Below, piece by piece: positions 60,435-64,000 of a DNA stretch of 64,000 bases. A program made the translations under genes and the position numbers. The first letter of the stretch is position 1; each line of letters starts with the position of its first letter. Origin of the DNA: Marchantia polymorpha subsp. ruderalis (lineage: Eukaryota > Streptophyta > Marchantiopsida > Marchantiales > Marchantiaceae); NCBI GenBank assembly GCA_037833965.1, contig AP031355.1:11123501-11187500 (forward strand), read 5' to 3'. Below the pieces are notes generated by a model, which worked only from the letters and a program-made list of their open reading frames with translations, was not told where the DNA came from and searched no databases.

Positions 60435-60442
60435 CCAAACTG
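60435..60442. other. Target site duplication, right copy (hAT-type)
   Basis: CCAAACTG, identical to 59917-59924. Confidence 0.88.
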
Positions 60443-62888
60443 ATAATTCTGAAAGCCAAGAAGTAAGGTCAGCAAACGGAACATGTTCCAGTAAACTGCA
60501 ATTGAAACAAGGCAAAGTTGACCACTTTCTACAGGAACATTTATTAGCAGAAAACACTGCCGGAGATCTTACCCTTTCAATCGATCTCGATCCATAGACA
60601 TAGATACGAACAGAACTACATTACATGGTGCCAGCGAGAATTTGACACGAACTGTCTTAGCATAGGATAACCGAAATGATGTGGACAAAGTTGCTGGGAA
60701 TGTGAACTATACCGCTTCAACGTGATATAAGTAGCGAGTTGCCGTGGACTTCTATGATTGCTACTAGGTTACTTTTGAGCCTCGAACTATTACTGGTGCT
60801 TCCAATTTTATTCCTCATTGCAAGATGTTAACAATACTCTTGATGTTTGTAAACCAAGAATTTTTTTAATTATAAAGAAATAGTCTTTTGAAAAAAGTTC
60901 GTGTCAATGTCAAATTACCATAATTCCAAAGATGATGTTCATTTATACCGAATCTATTAGCATATACATCGGATTATGCATCGAAAATGAGAAAGTAAAT
61001 CAAAATGTAATGGCTAATTTGGCTAATATTCCAAAAACCTCTGATGTAACTTTCATTCGCATGCAGGTATGTTTAAAACACAAAGAGTGAAATATATTTT
61101 CATTAAAGCTAGAAAAAGGAAAGGTTAGAAAAAGAACCATACTCTTGTATGTCAAACCCAGCTATACTTCCAAACTTATTCCAATGTATACGATTGTTGC
61201 AATCAAACCTAATAAGAATTATCATGTGGTAGAATCAGAATTCTACACTTGTCATACCAACTAATATAATGAAAAATAAGGAAATTGAGATGGGTAAACA
61301 TATGACCTTAAGTTTGGACGGACGGTCCAAATCCATCTAATCAATCTGGTAGGATGTCTCTCATCCACATGATAGTTAGACTTGTCTACAATCCCAACGA
61401 GCTTGCTGCGTTCTTGTACATATTGTGACATGTACAAATAAACTTCATATCTAAATAGTTCAAAATCTTACTGCAATCTTTTTAAAGTAGACACCATTGT
61501 GAAAGAAAGAAAAATGAAGATGATGCTCACACATCCATTATGTGCAGAAAAGATGTAAAAGTGAATTTAAGTTGGCCATGAATTCACGAGACAATATTAG
61601 AGTACATTTCGAAACGCTCACGTGCTATCTCATCATGAAAGCGCAACCAAAAATGTAAGTATATGAACACAGTCTCAAAATGATATAATTAGTCAAAATA
61701 AGTTTCAGCGATTTGAAGCTTATTTTGTTTCAATAATAAAACATTGAAACAGATTTTTTTATTGAATAAAATATGTTTCATATTTCATGAAAGATATTTT
61801 ATATAATTGATGACTATACCTATAACTATCAACCAAGAGTTTAAATCTATTCCACTCCATATTTCAATAACATAGTCAAAATTAGTGAATCTACAAAGTA
61901 ACTAATTATGCTCGAGTCTGGATGTTACGTCTATTTATATGATCAACATTATTAAAATCTGCGAGTTAAATTATTCCAATTTTTTTTTGTTTATTTTTTG
62001 CTCGATTTTTTTTCACGGAATTATAGCATGATAATATAATCAACATGTTACATAAACCACCTTAGATGATGATGACATGAAATAAAGCTTTAGCTAGCAC
62101 AAAGAGAGCATTCAATCATAACCTATCTCCTTTTCAAAACCTTTATTCCACCATCTCCAATTACATTTGCCACTTCAAGATTCAAATTTTATATATGAAT
62201 CGAAAGTTTTGTAAACTTATTGTAATAGTTATCCAAGTACTTTTTTAATGTAATCTGAGCAAATTAAAGAAGTAACAGTAGGAACAAAATCTTTTGAATT
62301 CATACGTCAATTTTAAGATAAAAAGTTCATAAATTTTAATAATAATAATTTTACTCAAATCATTTTTTTGCTATTTATTATGTTCAATTCAGAATAATCA
62401 AAATATCATTTTCTCATGTGTGGCAAATTGAATTCCCGTGATAAAAAATATTAATGAGATTTATTCATTTCAATCTCATCATGTCATGTTAGTTTTGTGC
62501 AATCAATCAATTTCTTTGAATTGTGAATAATTTTTTAATGATATTTCATTAGATATAGTTTAAGAGATTAAGTCTAGGCCAATCACTACATCATCTTTTT
62601 TTTTAGTCATATTCAATTTTTATTTTTTTCAATGAGTTACATTGATTGAGAATCTAATCAGGGTAAAAAAACTAATAATTTGTACAAAAAAAAATGAATT
62701 TGAACTCGTTTACAATTCAGATTATATCTCAAATTGTGAAATTGTTAATAGAAGTAAAAATGATAAATCACAAATAAAATGCATTCCTAGTTTATATTTC
62801 AATAAGTTTGGATTTAGGGTTTAAACTCTAAACCGCTAACATGATTTGGACATATCATAATAGATCCAAATCAATTATGCAACTGGCT
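60443..62888. other. AT-rich spacer
   Basis: AT content rises sharply from about 60.8 kb. No gene, RNA or intact element is seen. Confidence 0.55.
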
Positions 62889-62950
62889 CATATCTGAACA
62901 TTGTTATGTGAGTTATGTTAACATAACTCACATAACAATGTTCAGATATG
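62889..62950. repeat. Perfect 62-bp palindrome
   Basis: Two 31-base arms meet at GTTAAC with no spacer and no mismatch. The outermost flanking bases do not pair, so the palindrome ends sharply. Such a structure can extrude as a cruciform and is usually unstable, so it is probably young or kept for a reason. Confidence 0.95.
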
Positions 62951-63285
62951 CTAACATAACTTATGTCAGCATGTCCATGTCACACAACACTTTCTAAATA
63001 ACGTTTCTACCCTACGCATAGAATGATCTACTTATGTTTGACCAGATGTAGTGATGATAATCTAACTCATATGATTATACTATAAAATTTTATGTGAAGA
63101 CACTTACTTGTATATTAAAAATAATCAATGAAAGATATCAATTGTATTTTAATATCTCAGAAATATTTAGGCAATCCGTATTTAAACAAGTGTAACAAAA
63201 AATAAATATAAAGTTGACATACTTTTCATCATACCAAAAACATCTAAATTGGAACAAAATCATTGTCGTTAAAAACTTGAGATAT

Positions 63286-63886
63286 TTGCTTGATGGGACC
63301 CATCAAGTTTCAATTTACCCGATGGGACCTCACCGAACGGTCCATGTCACGTAACCGTCAAATCGATTCTTTGAGAACGCACCTTGTTTCAAGGATGAAT
63401 TTTTCGCAGCAATTCATGTGTGCAGAAATCTTCACTTTGTCAATCAGGTGCTGTGGTATAGATATGATGGAGCAGAAATTTGATGGTTTGACGAAAGAAC
63501 TCATGATTACCGGAGTTGGAAGGTGTATTGCCACTGGCATTGCTCTGTCTCTCATATCACTGTTTCCAGATCCAAAAAAAATTTCTCCGATTCAATGTGC
63601 TTGTGTAGATTGTTTTTTGAACGCGAGTGCAACCCTTAATGTCCAGAAGCTTCGATAAATTTGGTCGGGTTGTGAAATTTTGAGGGCGAGAACATATCTA
63701 GTTTTGTCAAAACTCCAGTGGCACGTCGTGGAAGCCATCGCAAAAACATCAATTAAAACATATTCGTACAAAAACACATATTAGAACTCATTTTTACAAG
63801 AACATATCCGTATTAGAACTCACAAACGGTGTGCCGTCGATGGGTTCCATCGGGTAAATTGAAACTTGATGGGTCCCATCAAGCAA
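63286..63886. mobile_element. Foldback element with 40-bp terminal inverted repeats
   Basis: Left arm 63286-63325 and right arm 63847-63886 are perfect 40-base inverted copies. Each arm contains its own small palindrome (CTTGATGGG-A-CCCATCAAG). The 520-bp interior holds a 122-codon plus-strand frame (63290-63658) without a known domain that starts inside the left arm, so I do not call it a gene. No clear target duplication is visible. A shorter related repeat continues just outside at about 63896-63922. Confidence 0.75.
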
Positions 63887-64000
63887 CTTACATTCTGATG
63901 AGGTCCTATCAAGCAAATCTCTTAGAAACTTACACAATATATTGCAAGTTATTCATTACATATTTTTGAAAGGAGTAATACTAATTTGTTTTATATTTTT

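Noticed and set aside
63290-63658. 122-codon ORF inside the foldback element as a transposase
   Set aside because: It starts within the terminal repeat, is short, and has no catalytic motif I recognise.

Overview
This window is nuclear DNA from a land plant. The evidence is GT-AG spliced genes, a plant-type U6 snRNA gene, a plant nuclear tRNA-Val, a flippase of the plant ALA4-12 type, a plant-specific F-box family, and a Ty1/copia retrotransposon primed by initiator-Met tRNA. GC-rich exons with GA-rich leaders sit in very AT-rich spacers. Protein families diverged from their angiosperm versions suggest a bryophyte-like genome, but that last step is inference and no species is named.

Layout, left to right. 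1-2.5 kb is a GA- and trinucleotide-rich leader feeding an F-box gene of the Arabidopsis At2g32560/At2g26850 type (2530-4947, five exons). 5-15.5 kb is mostly gene-poor and carries tRNA-Val(CAC) at 8668. 15.5-18.4 kb holds, on the minus strand, the four-exon gene for mitochondrial complex I subunit NDUFB8 (plant ASHI-like). 18.4-24 kb is AT-rich and contains a full-length U6 snRNA gene (22609-22710) followed by a diverged tandem repeat. 24.3-26.1 kb is a six-exon gene for a probable organelle J-domain protein. 27.5-33.8 kb is a 13-exon minus-strand gene for a TPR/zinc-finger/SET protein (SMYD4-like, as At1g33400). Its last intron holds an intact 165-codon ORF on the opposite strand with its own TATA-like box.

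35.37-42.10 kb is a complete but broken Ty1/copia element, with both LTRs, a 5-bp target duplication, PBS, PPT, gag and pol in one frame, and two in-frame stops. Its 1.8-kb leader is a patchwork of four repeat families plus a tRNA-like sequence. 42.1-47 kb is AT-rich decay with one possible gene fragment. 47.2-49.6 kb is GC-rich leader for a seven-exon P4-ATPase (49648-54885). 57.1-58.4 kb encodes GAR1 of H/ACA snoRNPs, with a telo-box upstream. The right end is AT-rich and carries a hAT-type MITE with 8-bp target duplications (59925-60434), a perfect 62-bp palindrome (62889-62950) and a foldback element with 40-bp perfect terminal arms (63286-63886).

The genes do not form one pathway; they are scattered housekeeping and regulatory genes (ubiquitin ligase adaptor, respiration, splicing RNA, translation tRNA, chaperone, methyltransferase, lipid flippase, snoRNP). 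Exon borders were read by eye by matching splice sites, reading frame and remembered family patterns. Every multi-exon gene listed keeps its frame throughout.
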